DNA from: Kribbella sp. CA-293567
GTDB lineage: Bacteria > Actinomycetota > Actinomycetes > Propionibacteriales > Kribbellaceae
NCBI RefSeq assembly: GCF_027627575.1
Contig: NZ_CP114065.1
Coordinates: forward strand, 3,348,001 to 3,412,000
Reading direction: 5' to 3'
Length of the DNA: 64,000 nucleotides
Numbering within the stretch: the stretch's first letter is position 1; every line of letters begins with the position of its first letter. A program made the translations under genes and the position numbers. Under the pieces are notes generated by a model. That model ran no database searches. It saw nothing but the letters and a program-made list of their open reading frames with translations, and was not told the DNA's origin. This document shows, in pieces, positions 52,701 to 61,766 of the stretch.

Positions 52701-53012
52701 ATGCCTGGCATCGAGCTCGTCCGCGCTGCCGCGGACCAGGTGGCCGAGCAGGCCGGTGTCGTCGCTCCATCGCGTGGGATCGGCCAGGGCGAGTTCGGCC
52801 TCGAGCAGCTGGGCCCGCACGCGTTCGCGGAGTTCCTGGCTGGCCGCGCGGCCGAAGGTGATCAGCAGCATCTCGTCGAGCCTGGCGCGACCCTCCGCCA
52901 CGAAACGCGTGACCAGGCCGGCCAGGGCGTAGGTCTTGCCGGTACCGGCGCTCGCCTCCAGCACGATCGTGCCGGCCGGGAGCTCACCGAGCAGGTCGAA
53001 AGGTTCCATCAT
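49713..53012 (-). CDS. recB: RecBCD subunit RecB (helicase-nuclease)
   Basis: 1,099 residues. UvrD-type helicase motifs: LEASAGTGKTYAL, VMVDEFQDTDPVQW, GDPKQAIYAFRGGD, and IMTVWVSKGLQYPVVYLPF. The C-terminal nuclease domain carries FVVVDYKTNRL. RecB unwinds 3'-5' and cuts DNA until Chi-like control. The ATG overlaps the recC stop in ATGA; a second in-frame Met follows at once. Confidence 0.96.
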   Translation of the reverse strand: MMEPFDLLGELPAGTIVLEASAGTGKTYALAGLVTRFVAEGRARLDEMLLITFGRAASQELRERVRAQLLEAELALADPTRWSDDTGLLGHLVRGSADELDARHLRLRDALANFDAATIATTHQFCQLVLRSLGVAGDTDAGVTLVDDLTDLVTEVVDDLYLRLFGSSADQPPISRGTALEIALKAVANPHTRLVPGEYAEGSLEGVRVEFAQAVLAEMERRKRRLGVLGYDDLLTRLAAALEDPGAPARQQLQRRWSVVMVDEFQDTDPVQWKVIDAAFNGQSTLVLIGDPKQAIYAFRGGDIATYLAAAKTAGQRRTLDTNWRSDQPLVDCLQVVLGGAQLGHQDIVVHPVAAFHQGTRIAGAPSGAPFRLRVVRREQFGSSRRKSIPMDDLRDHIARDLAADLGRLLTSGATYAGQPLRAGDVAVIVETHKDARVCREQLALAGIPAVYSGDLDIFASQAAQDWLCLLEAFEQPHRSGLVRAAATTMFFGETAAGLRAGGEDLTDRTGQTLRAWADRLRTSGVAAVFEAAQLHGMTERVLAWRGGERDMTDLAHLAELLHETAHREGFGLPALLDWLRDECNGSRRTAERTRRLDSDAAAVQIMTVWVSKGLQYPVVYLPFGFTRHVVEDTELLVFHQDGERRLDVGGKRHRGHSANQKRWRAEEAGDDIRLTYVALTRAKSQVVAWWAPSWDEINGGISRLLRGRKQGEAIVPDTLDRATDDEEVLIWLRRWQQAGGPVVEESVVADQVEPVREELPGGLEVNTFIREVDVTWRRTSYSGLIRAAEQEVGGVGSEPEESQLEDESVDPVLVPEVAPAEALPSPMDGLPAGATFGSLVHAVLEDADPHAPDLQAELTAQVREQLRFWRVDVTPDALATAMLPMHSTPLGPLAPGLTLRDLGRADRLRELDFEIPLAGGDQTVATDVRLGQLAPLLRAHLPAGDPLLAYADRLDQPLLGRQSLRGYLSGSIDVVLRIPHGDTHRFVVVDYKTNRLGDPEQPATSAEYGPEQLAAAMLHSDYPLQAMLYSVVLHRYLRWRLPGYDASVHLGGVIYLYLRGMCGPETPIVDGHPAGVFSWPMPTALVLALSELLDGSAP

Positions 53013-56000
53013 CGCGATCCCTGCTCGAAGCGGAGCATCGGTTCCCAGATCCTGGCCGCGTACGCGCCGAGCCGGGTCGGCTCGCCGGGACGTTCCTCGC
53101 CGGGACGGGTCGGGTCCAGCAGCGCGTCGAGGCGGGCGTACGGACCCCAGACCCGGACGTGAGCGGGGTCGGCGTTCTCGCCGTCGTACTTGTCCGGGCG
53201 CCAGCGTCGCCCGGCGGCGGTCATCGGGTCGTCGTTGGTACGGCAGGCCTGGTGCCAGGCGAACGAGGTCTTGAGCGGGATCGGCAGTGGTTCCCGCCGG
53301 CCGGCGTCGTAGATCGCGGCCAGATCGGCCAGCAGGGCGCGAGCCTCCGCTCCGACCGGACCCAGCTGCCGGCTCGCCGGACCTCGGCTGCCTCGGCCGA
53401 TCACCTGAGCGGTCCAGTTGTGGTCCTCGTCGTGGGCGGACAGCGCGAGCAACTGGATCCACGAGGCCAGCAGTTGCTTGGCGTCGAGCCGGGAGAAACT
53501 GACCGAGACGAGCCGGTAGCCGTGCACGCTCGGTACGGTCCCGGTGAGCCGCCGGCCACCGCCGAGATCGACGTCCACGTCGAAGGCCCTGGAGCTCGCC
53601 TGCCGGTGCGGATGCGCGCTGATCGCGAGCTGCTTGGCCTCGTCGCGCACCTCGGTGGCGGTGCGCCAGCCGAGCCGGCCCGGCGGCAGCGTGCCCCGGC
53701 GCCACTCCGCCTGGAGGGCGTCGTTCGGGTTGACGCCCGACAGCATGTCGCGCAGCAACCGGTCACCGACCGACCACTTCTGCAGGTTGTCGATCTCGAC
53801 CGGCAGCACGTCCGACACCCCGTCGACCTCCCACGGCAGGGTCAGGTCGAGCGCGCGGAAGTACCCCTTCACGGGATGGCGGAAGAACGCCAGCAGGTCG
53901 GCCAGCGCCAGATCCTCGCCGTCCTGCACCGCCACTTGGCCCGCGAGGAACTCCGGCCGGGGTGGCCGCGACCCGGCCGCGGCACGCGCCGCGACCAGCG
54001 CGGTCGGGTCGAACGTGAACGGGCCCGGCGTCCCGAGCCGGCCGGGCTCGAGGTTCAGGCGGTCGAAGGGCTGCAGCGGGTGCTTGATCAGGACGGCTTC
54101 CCGGACGGTCGTCTCGGTGGTGCGGTCGAGGACGTCGAGGAGTTCACCCAGCGGTACGGCGGGCGGCCGGCGCTGGCCGGAGTACTCGTTGGCTCCGGTG
54201 TAGGTGATCACCAAGGACTCGGTCGCGGCGAGGATCGCGTCCAGCAGCAGTTGCCGATCCTCGCTGCGTACGTCGCGCTCGCCGGTCACCGGCGTCCTGG
54301 CCAGGACGTCGTCGCCGTCGGCCAGCCCGAACCGCGGGAACACGCCGTCGTCGAGACCGAGCAGGCAGACCACGCGATGCGGGACCGATCGCATCGGGAC
54401 CATCGTGCAGACGGTCAGGGTGCCGGTCCGGAAACTCGCGCGGCTGGGCCGGCCGGCCAGATGGCTGGACAGCAGGGCCCGCACATCGGGCAGCTTCAAC
54501 GGGGTACGGGCCAGGTCGCCGGCGTCGGCAGTGACGTCGGCGAACTCGCGGTGCACCTGGCTGAGCTGCCAGTTGTCGTCGGGAACGACCCGGGTCAGCT
54601 GGTCGATGCCGTCGCGCAGGGCGTCCAGCCAGTCCGCCAGCGGCCGGGTGCCGTCGAGCCGTTCTGTTGCCGCCTGCAACCGGTCGACGTACTCGGCGAA
54701 CCGGCCGGCCAGCTCGATCCGGGTGCTGCCGACGTCGTCGAGCGGCAGCGTGGTGTTGATCCAGGCGTGCGCGTCGGCGGACATCGTCACCCCGGCCAGG
54801 ATCCGGTCGAGACCGAAGCGCCAGGTGTTCTGCGGGTAGTCGGCCAGGCCGTACGGTTCGCGGTGGTCCTGGTCGAACGCCCAGCGCACGCCCGACTCCC
54901 GGACCCAGGCGGTGATGGTGTCCAGATCGTCGTCGGTGAAGCGGAAGCGGCGGCGTACCGGCTCGGTCTGGGCCAGATCGAGCAGTTGGCTCGCGGTGGC
55001 CCGGCTGCCGGCCACCCCGAGCAGCTGGGACGCGACCCCGAGCAGCGGATTGGTCTTGGTGAGCGATCGATCGGCGAGCTGGACCCGTAACCGGTGCGCG
55101 GGATGCCCGTCGGCGTTGAGGTCCGCGAGACCGAAGCGAGCACTGATCAGGGGCGCGTACGTCTCGATGTCGGGACACATGACGAGGATGTCGCGCGGCT
55201 CCAGGGTGGGGTCGGCCTGCAGCATCCCCAGCAGGACCTCACGCAGTACGTCGACCTGCCGGGCGGTGCCGTGGCAAGCGTGCACCTGGACACTGCGGTC
55301 GTCGGCGGCCAGCCGGCGGCCCTCGGAGGCGAGGGTGTTGCTGCTCAGGTCGTGCTGCAACCAGCCGAGAAGCGTGTCGGGTGCCGCCGGCCTCGGAAGG
55401 TGACGATCGGTCGCTTGAGTGGCAGTGAGAGTCAGTTGCAGCTCACGGCTGTCGCGGCCGAGCGTGGCCAGTAGCGGATGCCTGGCTTCCTGGAAGCTCT
55501 TGTCGTCGATCCTGTCGCCTGCCGGGACTTCTGCCGACTGCAGGCGTTCCCACAGCGCATTGCTCGGATGGGGCAGCCACAGATGTACGTCGCGGTGCTC
55601 GGCCAGGGCGGAGAGCAACTCCACCTCGGTGACCGGGAGGCGAGTGTGCCCGAACAGTGAGAGTCGCGGCGGCAGGTCGAAGGACTCCGGCTGTTCGCGA
55701 AGCCTGGTGAGAGTTTCGGCCAGGCGGGCGTTCGGGGCAGGGGTTTCCATCCGGTGGATCAGTCGTCGCCAGAGTTCGGGTTGCCAGGCCAGGTCGCCGT
55801 CGATGCTCTCGCCGCGGCCGTCGGTGTCGCGGCTCGCGGTCCAGTCGGCGAGCAGGGTCGGGCGCTGTTCGGCGTACGAGGCGAAGAGGCGGGCCAGCCG
55901 CGCCGCGACGGCGTACCGGCGGCCTTGGCGGAGTTCGGCCTCGGGGCCGGTGTCGAAGTGGCCGAGGTGCCGGGCGACCGGCTCGCACCAGGCTTCGTCG

Positions 56001-56317
56001 AGGGAGTCGTCGAGCACGGCCAGCAACGGCCAGGCCATCGCGTCCGCTGCCCAGGGATCGTCATGGCCCAGACCGAGGACCTCGGACACCAGCGAGCGCG
56101 GAGTGGTGAACCGGACCCCGGCGCAGACGCCGTCACCGCGCCGTGTCGCGGCGCCCAGCCGATGTGCGAGTTGCTGCGACAGCCAACGCTCCACGCCCTT
56201 GGCGGGAACCACCACCAGCTCCTCGGCGAAGGGGTCGGCGAGGGGGACGGCGAGCAGTTGCCCCAGCCCGTCGGCGAGCACGTCGGTGCGCTCAGCGCGG
56301 TGCAGGAACAGAGTCAC
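53009..56317 (-). CDS. recC: RecBCD subunit RecC
   Basis: 1,102 residues starting VTLFLHRAERTDVLADGLGQLL, the usual actinobacterial RecC opening, followed by EELVVVPAKGVERWLSQQLAHRLG. A GTG start at 56317 is preferred over the upstream in-frame ATG. RecC has an inactivated helicase/nuclease fold and recognises Chi in the complex. First gene of recC-recB-recD; no LexA-type CGAAC-N4-GTTCG site is visible upstream. Confidence 0.95.
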   Translation of the reverse strand: MTLFLHRAERTDVLADGLGQLLAVPLADPFAEELVVVPAKGVERWLSQQLAHRLGAATRRGDGVCAGVRFTTPRSLVSEVLGLGHDDPWAADAMAWPLLAVLDDSLDEAWCEPVARHLGHFDTGPEAELRQGRRYAVAARLARLFASYAEQRPTLLADWTASRDTDGRGESIDGDLAWQPELWRRLIHRMETPAPNARLAETLTRLREQPESFDLPPRLSLFGHTRLPVTEVELLSALAEHRDVHLWLPHPSNALWERLQSAEVPAGDRIDDKSFQEARHPLLATLGRDSRELQLTLTATQATDRHLPRPAAPDTLLGWLQHDLSSNTLASEGRRLAADDRSVQVHACHGTARQVDVLREVLLGMLQADPTLEPRDILVMCPDIETYAPLISARFGLADLNADGHPAHRLRVQLADRSLTKTNPLLGVASQLLGVAGSRATASQLLDLAQTEPVRRRFRFTDDDLDTITAWVRESGVRWAFDQDHREPYGLADYPQNTWRFGLDRILAGVTMSADAHAWINTTLPLDDVGSTRIELAGRFAEYVDRLQAATERLDGTRPLADWLDALRDGIDQLTRVVPDDNWQLSQVHREFADVTADAGDLARTPLKLPDVRALLSSHLAGRPSRASFRTGTLTVCTMVPMRSVPHRVVCLLGLDDGVFPRFGLADGDDVLARTPVTGERDVRSEDRQLLLDAILAATESLVITYTGANEYSGQRRPPAVPLGELLDVLDRTTETTVREAVLIKHPLQPFDRLNLEPGRLGTPGPFTFDPTALVAARAAAGSRPPRPEFLAGQVAVQDGEDLALADLLAFFRHPVKGYFRALDLTLPWEVDGVSDVLPVEIDNLQKWSVGDRLLRDMLSGVNPNDALQAEWRRGTLPPGRLGWRTATEVRDEAKQLAISAHPHRQASSRAFDVDVDLGGGRRLTGTVPSVHGYRLVSVSFSRLDAKQLLASWIQLLALSAHDEDHNWTAQVIGRGSRGPASRQLGPVGAEARALLADLAAIYDAGRREPLPIPLKTSFAWHQACRTNDDPMTAAGRRWRPDKYDGENADPAHVRVWGPYARLDALLDPTRPGEERPGEPTRLGAYAARIWEPMLRFEQGSR

Positions 56318-56481
56318 CGCCGCAGCATGCCATGGAGCGCCGAGTCGACGTGCCAAGGGATCGGGCGCTACCTCGGCAGACCGGCCGGGAGGCCGCCGGC
56401 GAACCGGCGTACGGAGTGGCCGAACTTATGCAGAAATTATTCATGGCATGCTGAGAAGGTCCCGAGCGGAGGAGACGTGTG

Positions 56482-57825
56482 ATGGGTCTGACCAGCAGTG
56501 CCGTCGTCGAGGCACCCCGTCCCGAGGTGTTCGCGTGGTTCCAGCGGCCGGGGGCGATCGTGCGTCTCACCCCGCCCTGGATGCCGGTCCGGATCAAGCG
56601 CGAGGCGACCGATCTCGCGGACGGTACCGCGGTGCTCGGCTTCCCGCTCGGCCTGGACTGGGTGGCCCGGCACAGTGGTGCGGTCGCGCCCGCGCAGTTC
56701 GTCGACGAGCTGGACTCCGCGCCGCTGCGCTGGCTGGTCCACTGGCGCCACACGCACGACTTCGAAGAGGTGCCGCCGAACCGGACCAGGGTGATCGACC
56801 GGATCGACAGCAACGTGCCCGCTGTCATGCTGCGGTCGATGCTCGCCTACCGGCACCGGCAGCTGGCCGACGATCTCGCCGCTCGCGACCGGGCGATCGA
56901 GGCCGGGATGCGCCCGCTGACGGTCGCGATGACCGGCAGCCACGGCACGATCGGTACGGCGCTGGCCGCCTTGCTCACCACCAACGGCCACCGGGTGATC
57001 CGGCTGGTGCGCGGCCAGGCCGAGGGCCCGGACGAGCGGCGCTGGGACGTCGAGACCCCGGACGCGAACCTGTTGCAGGGCGTCGACGCGGTGATTCATC
57101 TCGCGGGCGCATCCATCGCCGGGCGGTTCACTCCCGAGCATCGCAAGGCCGTTCGGGACTCCCGGATCGGCCCGACCAGGCAGCTGGCGCGGCTCGCGGC
57201 GGAAACGACCGACGGCCCGCAGGTCTTCGTGTCGGCGTCTGCGATCGGTTACTACGGCCCTGACCGGGGAGACGAGCCGCTGACCGAGGGAAGTAGCCGG
57301 GGCGACGGCTTCCTGGCCTCCCTGGTCGAAGACTGGGAGCAAGCGACCGAACCGGCCGCAGCAGCCGGCCTGCGTGTCGTCAACGTCCGCACCGGTCTGG
57401 CGCAGACACCGGCCGGTGGAGTGCTGCAACTGCAGTACCCGCTTTTCGCTGCGGGACTGGGCGGACCGCTGGGTGACGGACAGCAGTGGCAGGCATGGAT
57501 CGGGATCGACGACCTGGCCGACATCTACCACCGCTGCCTGTACGACGCGGACCTGTCCGGTCCCATCAACGCGGCCGCGCCGGAGCCGGTGCGCAACGAC
57601 GAGTACTCCGCCACGCTCGCGCGCGTCCTGCACCGCCCGGCGCTGTTGCGAGTTCCGGCACTCGGCCCACGCCTGATCCTCGGGAAGGAAGGAACCGACG
57701 AGCTCGCGCTGGCTTCGCAGCGAGTGCTTCCCCGTCGGCTGACCGACCTCGGTCACACCTTCCGGCACCCCGACCTCGAGTCAGCCCTCCGTCACCTTCT
57801 CGGCCGGCCCGTCAAGGCCGGCTGA
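56482..57825 (+). CDS. SRPBCC-epimerase fusion, TIGR01777 family
   Basis: 447 residues. Residues 1-140 are an SRPBCC/START-like ligand-binding domain (SSAVVEAPRPEVFAWFQRPGAIVRLTPPW). Residues 147 to the end are an NAD(P)-binding extended SDR with VAMTGSHGTIG, VIHLAGASIAGRF, FVSASAIGYYG, RTGLAQTPAGG and a C-terminal DUF1731-like region. The ATG follows GGAGGAG; an in-frame GTG lies just before it. The substrate is unknown. The 3' end overlaps the MMPL gene by 45 bp, convergent. Confidence 0.9.
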   Translation: MGLTSSAVVEAPRPEVFAWFQRPGAIVRLTPPWMPVRIKREATDLADGTAVLGFPLGLDWVARHSGAVAPAQFVDELDSAPLRWLVHWRHTHDFEEVPPNRTRVIDRIDSNVPAVMLRSMLAYRHRQLADDLAARDRAIEAGMRPLTVAMTGSHGTIGTALAALLTTNGHRVIRLVRGQAEGPDERRWDVETPDANLLQGVDAVIHLAGASIAGRFTPEHRKAVRDSRIGPTRQLARLAAETTDGPQVFVSASAIGYYGPDRGDEPLTEGSSRGDGFLASLVEDWEQATEPAAAAGLRVVNVRTGLAQTPAGGVLQLQYPLFAAGLGGPLGDGQQWQAWIGIDDLADIYHRCLYDADLSGPINAAAPEPVRNDEYSATLARVLHRPALLRVPALGPRLILGKEGTDELALASQRVLPRRLTDLGHTFRHPDLESALRHLLGRPVKAG

Positions 57826-59868
57826 CCGGGCGGGCTGAGCAGGGCGGCCCGGCCACCAGAAGCGGTCGCCCAGCACGAAGACCAGCGCCGGTACGACGAC
57901 AGTGCGCACCACCAGCGCGTCGAGCAGCACGCCCACACAGACGATCACTCCGACCTGCGTCAACGTGATCAGCGGCAGCACGCCGAGCACGGCGAAGACC
58001 GCCGCGAGCAGGAGTCCCGCGCTGGTGATCACGCCGCCGGTCAGGCGCAGCGCGGCGAGCATCCCGTCCTTGGTGCCGTCGCGTCCTGCCTCTTCCCGGG
58101 CCCGGGTGGTGAGGAAAATGTTGTAGTCGACCCCCAGCGCCACCAGGAACAGGAACGACAGCAGGATCACCGTGCCGTCGAGGGCCGGGAAGTCCAGGAC
58201 GTGCTCGAACAACCACCAGCTGGCTCCGAAGCTGGCGAAGAACGACGCGACGACGGTCAGCACGAGCAAGACCGGGGCGAGCAGCGAGCGCAGCAGTGCG
58301 AGCAGGACGAGCCCTACCAGCGCGAGGATCAACGGCATGATCAGCGTTCTGTCGCGCTGGTCCGCTGCCTTCACGTCCACGTCTTCCGCCGCGCCCCCGC
58401 CGACGAGGGCCTGCGCCGACTCGAGGTCGTGCAAGCGCTGACGCAACTCCTCGACCACTCTCGCGGACTGCTCGCTCCCGGGCTCGGCCGACAACACGAC
58501 CTGGAACTCGGCAAGCTCGGCGGTACGCCGGCCCGGCCGCACCTGCGCGACCCCGTCGACCTCCTTGGTGGCGGCGACGATCTTGTCGGCCGCCGAGGCA
58601 GCTCCGATGACGATCAGGGGTTCCGTGGTACCGGCTGGGAACGCCGCGGCCAGTACCTTCGCGCCGCGGACCGCCTCCGGCTCCACCCGGAACTGCTCGT
58701 TCTGCGCGAGCCCGGTCCGTACGCCGCCGATGCCGATCGCCATGCCGCCGAGCAGGACGCCGGCGGCGATCAGCACCGCGAGCGGCCTGCGGGCGACCGC
58801 CGTACCCAGCCGGCCCCACACCTTGCCCTCACGGGCGGCCTCGCCGAGTTTCGGTACGAACGGCCAGAAGATCCGCCGGCCGAAGAGCACGAGGGCCGCC
58901 GGCAGGATCAGCAGCGTGGCGATCATGGCGAACAGCACCCCGATGATGCAGGCAACCGCGATGCCCTGCAGGGTTTCCGTGCTCGCGAGCAGCAGCAGAG
59001 CCAGGGCTCCGATCACGGTGCCGCCGCTGGCCAGTACGGGCTCGGCGACTCGGCGTACGGCCGCGCGCATGGCGACCAGGACGTCCTGGTCGAGGCGAAG
59101 TTCTTCGCGGTACCGCGCGATCAGCAGCAACGCGTAGTCGGTGGCCGCGCCGAACACCAGCACACTGGCGATACCGGATACCTGACCGCCACCCGGGATG
59201 CCCAGCCGGGCCAGGACCTGGTCGGCGACGCTGATCGTGGCCTGTTCGGTGAGCCCCACCACGATGAGTGGGATCAGGACCAGACCCGGGCTGCGGTAGG
59301 TCAAGAGAAGCAGGAGAGCCACCACCGCGGCCGTCACGATCAGCAGCCTGGTGTCGGCGCCGTCGAAGACGCGGGTCAGGTCGGTGCCGAAGGCGGCCGG
59401 TCCGGTGACGTTGACGACCACGCCGTCCGGCAGGTCGCGGCCGAGCGCCGATCGCAGGTCGTCGACGGTCGCCGCGGTCGCTTCGTCGTCCTGCTCGGGC
59501 AGGGTGACGACGACCAGCGCCACCTTGCCGTCGTCGGAGAACTGCGGCGGAGGTCCCTGGTCCGTGACGGCCTTGGACCGGGCCAGTGCCGTGCCCTTGG
59601 CCACCGCCTGCCGCCCGGAGTCGTCCAGCGGCGAGCCGTCCGCTCGGCTGTAGACGAGGAGCGCGACGGATCCCTCGGTGCCGGGCAGCTCTGCCTGCAG
59701 TTGCTCGACGCGGGCGGATTCGGCCGTGGTGGACAGTCCGGTCGCCGAGCGGGGCGTGGCTGCCTGCGGCGCGGCGATCAGCAGCGCGCCGATCGCGGCG
59801 GCGAACCCCACCAGCACGACCAGGGCGGCCGAGCGGCGGGAGCGGAGAAGGAAGCGTGGACCTGGCAC
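57781..59868 (-). CDS. MMPL-family RND exporter
   Basis: 695 residues, two symmetrical halves each with one helix, an extracellular loop domain and five helices. Motifs include VLVFGAATDYALLLIARYREEL in the first half and FLVALGVDYNIFLTTRAREE in the second, carrying the proton-relay Asp-Tyr pair. GTG start with GGGAGA upstream. Such exporters move lipids or drugs across the membrane using proton force. It is divergent from a MarR regulator with an operator array between them, so it should be derepressed by the MarR ligand. Confidence 0.93.
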   Translation of the reverse strand: MPGPRFLLRSRRSAALVVLVGFAAAIGALLIAAPQAATPRSATGLSTTAESARVEQLQAELPGTEGSVALLVYSRADGSPLDDSGRQAVAKGTALARSKAVTDQGPPPQFSDDGKVALVVVTLPEQDDEATAATVDDLRSALGRDLPDGVVVNVTGPAAFGTDLTRVFDGADTRLLIVTAAVVALLLLLTYRSPGLVLIPLIVVGLTEQATISVADQVLARLGIPGGGQVSGIASVLVFGAATDYALLLIARYREELRLDQDVLVAMRAAVRRVAEPVLASGGTVIGALALLLLASTETLQGIAVACIIGVLFAMIATLLILPAALVLFGRRIFWPFVPKLGEAAREGKVWGRLGTAVARRPLAVLIAAGVLLGGMAIGIGGVRTGLAQNEQFRVEPEAVRGAKVLAAAFPAGTTEPLIVIGAASAADKIVAATKEVDGVAQVRPGRRTAELAEFQVVLSAEPGSEQSARVVEELRQRLHDLESAQALVGGGAAEDVDVKAADQRDRTLIMPLILALVGLVLLALLRSLLAPVLLVLTVVASFFASFGASWWLFEHVLDFPALDGTVILLSFLFLVALGVDYNIFLTTRAREEAGRDGTKDGMLAALRLTGGVITSAGLLLAAVFAVLGVLPLITLTQVGVIVCVGVLLDALVVRTVVVPALVFVLGDRFWWPGRPAQPARSAGLDGPAEKVTEG

Positions 59869-59894
59869 AGTGGTCTCCCGAGGGAAGTCAAAGC

Positions 59895-59923
59895 CTTGAA
59901 GATCAAGTATCTTGAGTATCAAG
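59895..59923. promoter_or_regulatory. Array of overlapping palindromes, MarR operator
   Basis: Half-sites CTTGA and TCAAG alternate four times with 3-bp spacers: CTTGA at 59895, TCAAG at 59903, CTTGA at 59911, TCAAG at 59919. Any two neighbours form a perfect 5-3-5 palindrome, so three overlapping dimer sites exist in 29 bp between marR and the MMPL gene. Confidence 0.75.
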
Positions 59924-59939
59924 ACAATAGGAGGTGGCT

Positions 59940-60434
59940 GTGCCGACGCGCAACCCGAAGGACGGGCCTCGTGACCAGCTCGTCGGCCTGGTGCAGATGC
60001 TGGTCGCCGAGGGGCAGCGGATCGGCCACTCCTTCGCGCACCGGCACGGCCTGCACCCCACCGACGTCGAGGCGCTGATCCGGGTGATGGTGGCCGACGA
60101 ACGCGGGGCACCGGTCACCGCGGGGGAGCTGGGCACCGAGCTGGGTCTGACCTCGGGCACGGTCACCTCGCTGCTGGACCGGCTGGCCCGGGCCGGTCAT
60201 GTCCGGCGCGAACGCGACGCGGCCGACCGGCGCCGGGTGATCGTGCGGTCCGGGGAGGCCGGGATGGAGCTCGCCCGCGAGTTCTTCACCCCGCTCGGAG
60301 TCCTGCACCGCGGTGTCATCGACGAGTTCACCCCCGCCGAGCTGGAGGTGGTCGCGCGCTATCTGGGGGCCACCACCATCGCGTTCCGCAGCTATCGCGA
60401 ACAGCTGACGGCGGAGCGGGCCGGCTCTTCCTGA
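59940..60434 (+). CDS. MarR-family transcriptional regulator
   Basis: 164 residues from GTG 59940, 5 bp after a perfect AGGAGG; the earlier in-frame GTG at 59934 overlaps that site. The winged helix is clear: APVTAGELGTELGLTSGTVTSLLDRLARAGHVRRERDAADRRRVIV. It probably represses itself and the divergent MMPL exporter through the operator array. Confidence 0.94.
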   Translation: MPTRNPKDGPRDQLVGLVQMLVAEGQRIGHSFAHRHGLHPTDVEALIRVMVADERGAPVTAGELGTELGLTSGTVTSLLDRLARAGHVRRERDAADRRRVIVRSGEAGMELAREFFTPLGVLHRGVIDEFTPAELEVVARYLGATTIAFRSYREQLTAERAGSS

Positions 60435-60594
60435 CGGCCGGCGCGGCACGGACCCCGGAAAGGGGCTAGAGGCAACGAGTTCCCGCTTCGGCCGAAGTGT
60501 CCGTTCTCCGGAGCCCGCGCGGTGAGACACGTCACTGCCGGGCAGGGCGCGCGAGCAGCCCTTCGGTGACCCCGCGCAGCAGGTAGCGTCTGAG

Positions 60595-60620
60595 GTGCCC
60601 GCCTGGTGGTGAGTGGGCAC
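60595..60620. promoter_or_regulatory. Inverted repeat upstream of the LuxR-type gene
   Basis: GTGCCC and GGGCAC arms, 14 bp apart, end 56 bp before the regulator's GTG. The GGTGGTGAG text occurs in the loop and again at about 60640. It may be an operator; the 242-bp gap holds nothing else I can support. Confidence 0.3.
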
Positions 60621-60676
60621 AACGGGGTCGGGGGGATGTCCCTCGGTGGTGAGCCGATGCTTGGGGAGGCACATCG

Positions 60677-61738
60677 GTGAGAAGCGATCCACTGGATTCG
60701 CACATGCTGAGACCGCTGGGGCTGTCGGCCGACGCCGAGCAGGTCTATCGCTGTCTGGTGCAGCAGCCCAGGACCGAGCTTCCACCACTGGCCGAGCGGC
60801 TGGGCTGGTCGCTGGCGCGCACCGAGGCGGGCGTCGAGGACCTGCTCGAACTCGCGCTGGTGCGCTACTCCTGGGAGAACCCGCGGGAGCTGCACCTGGT
60901 CAGCCCGGAGGCGAGCCTGGTCCCGCTGCTGACCCAGCACGAGCTCGTGCTGCTGGACCGGCAGAAGGAGGTCGTCGCCAGCCGGGTCGCGATCGAGCAG
61001 ATCTTGGCCGAGTACGGCGACCGGGTCGCCTCCTCGGGGTACGCCGACGCCGAGCGGCTGGTCGGCGTCGACAACGTGCGGCTCCGGCTGGAAGCCCTGA
61101 TCAGCGAGGTCGAGTTCGACCTGATGGGGTTCTCCGACGGTGGACCGCAGTCGGCGGAGAGCCTGGAGGCGGCGCGGCCGCTGGACCAGGCGCTGCTGAG
61201 TCGCGGTGTGCGGATGCGGGTGGTCTACCTGGAGAGCCTGGTCAACGACGGTCCCACCGCGCGGTACGTCGACTGGTTGTCCGAGCGTGGCGCGCAGGTC
61301 CGCACGGTGGCAACGCTGCCACTGCGGATGATCGTGGCCGACCGCAAGGCCGCACTGGTGCCGATGGACGCGACGGACAGCTCCCAGGGTGCACTGCTGA
61401 TCCGCGACGCCGGTGTGGTCGCCGCGCTGCGGGCCTTGTTCGAGGTGATCTGGGAGCAGAGCAGAATCTTCGGCACCTGCCGGCCCGGCCGGGACGCGGT
61501 AGGGCTGACCAGTCAGGAGCGGGCCGTCGTCCAGTTGCTGGCCGAGGGGCACACCGACGAGGTGGTGGCTCGCCGGCTCGGCGTCTCGGTGCGGACCTGC
61601 CGCCGGTTGATGGCCGACCTGATGGTGCGGCTCGACGCTCGCAGCCGCTTCCAGGCCGGGGTCGCGGCGACTCGCGCCGGGTGGTTGCTGGACGACGATC
61701 CACTGCTGTCCGATCCGGTGAGCTCCGACTCGGCCTGA
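60677..61738 (+). CDS. TrmB-like/LuxR-type transcriptional regulator
   Basis: 353 residues, GTG start 8 bp after GGGAGG. The N-terminal winged helix at about 15-75 (LGLSADAEQVYRCLVQQPR, ELPPLAERLGWSLARTEAGVEDLLEL) resembles TrmB-type domains. The middle carries a PLD-like ligand region, and the C-terminal LuxR helix-turn-helix reads LTSQERAVVQLLAEGHTDEVVARRLGVSVRTCRRLMADLM. Such regulators are common beside specialised-metabolism genes. It converges with the acyl-CoA-dehydrogenase-like pair, 28 bp apart. Confidence 0.9.
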   Translation: MRSDPLDSHMLRPLGLSADAEQVYRCLVQQPRTELPPLAERLGWSLARTEAGVEDLLELALVRYSWENPRELHLVSPEASLVPLLTQHELVLLDRQKEVVASRVAIEQILAEYGDRVASSGYADAERLVGVDNVRLRLEALISEVEFDLMGFSDGGPQSAESLEAARPLDQALLSRGVRMRVVYLESLVNDGPTARYVDWLSERGAQVRTVATLPLRMIVADRKAALVPMDATDSSQGALLIRDAGVVAALRALFEVIWEQSRIFGTCRPGRDAVGLTSQERAVVQLLAEGHTDEVVARRLGVSVRTCRRLMADLMVRLDARSRFQAGVAATRAGWLLDDDPLLSDPVSSDSA

Positions 61739-61766
61739 ACGGGCGGTACTGAACAGGCGGTACCGA

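Noticed and set aside
49707..53162. Plus-strand open frame of over 1,100 codons opposite recB
   Set aside because: A shadow of recB with no recognisable motif.
56318..56481. LexA/SOS box upstream of recC
   Set aside because: CGAAC occurs once, but no GTTCG partner stands at 4-bp spacing, so there is no valid site.
60435..60676. A second lanthipeptide or other RiPP precursor before the LuxR-type gene
   Set aside because: Short frames here have no ribosome-binding site, leader-like helix or Ser/Cys core.
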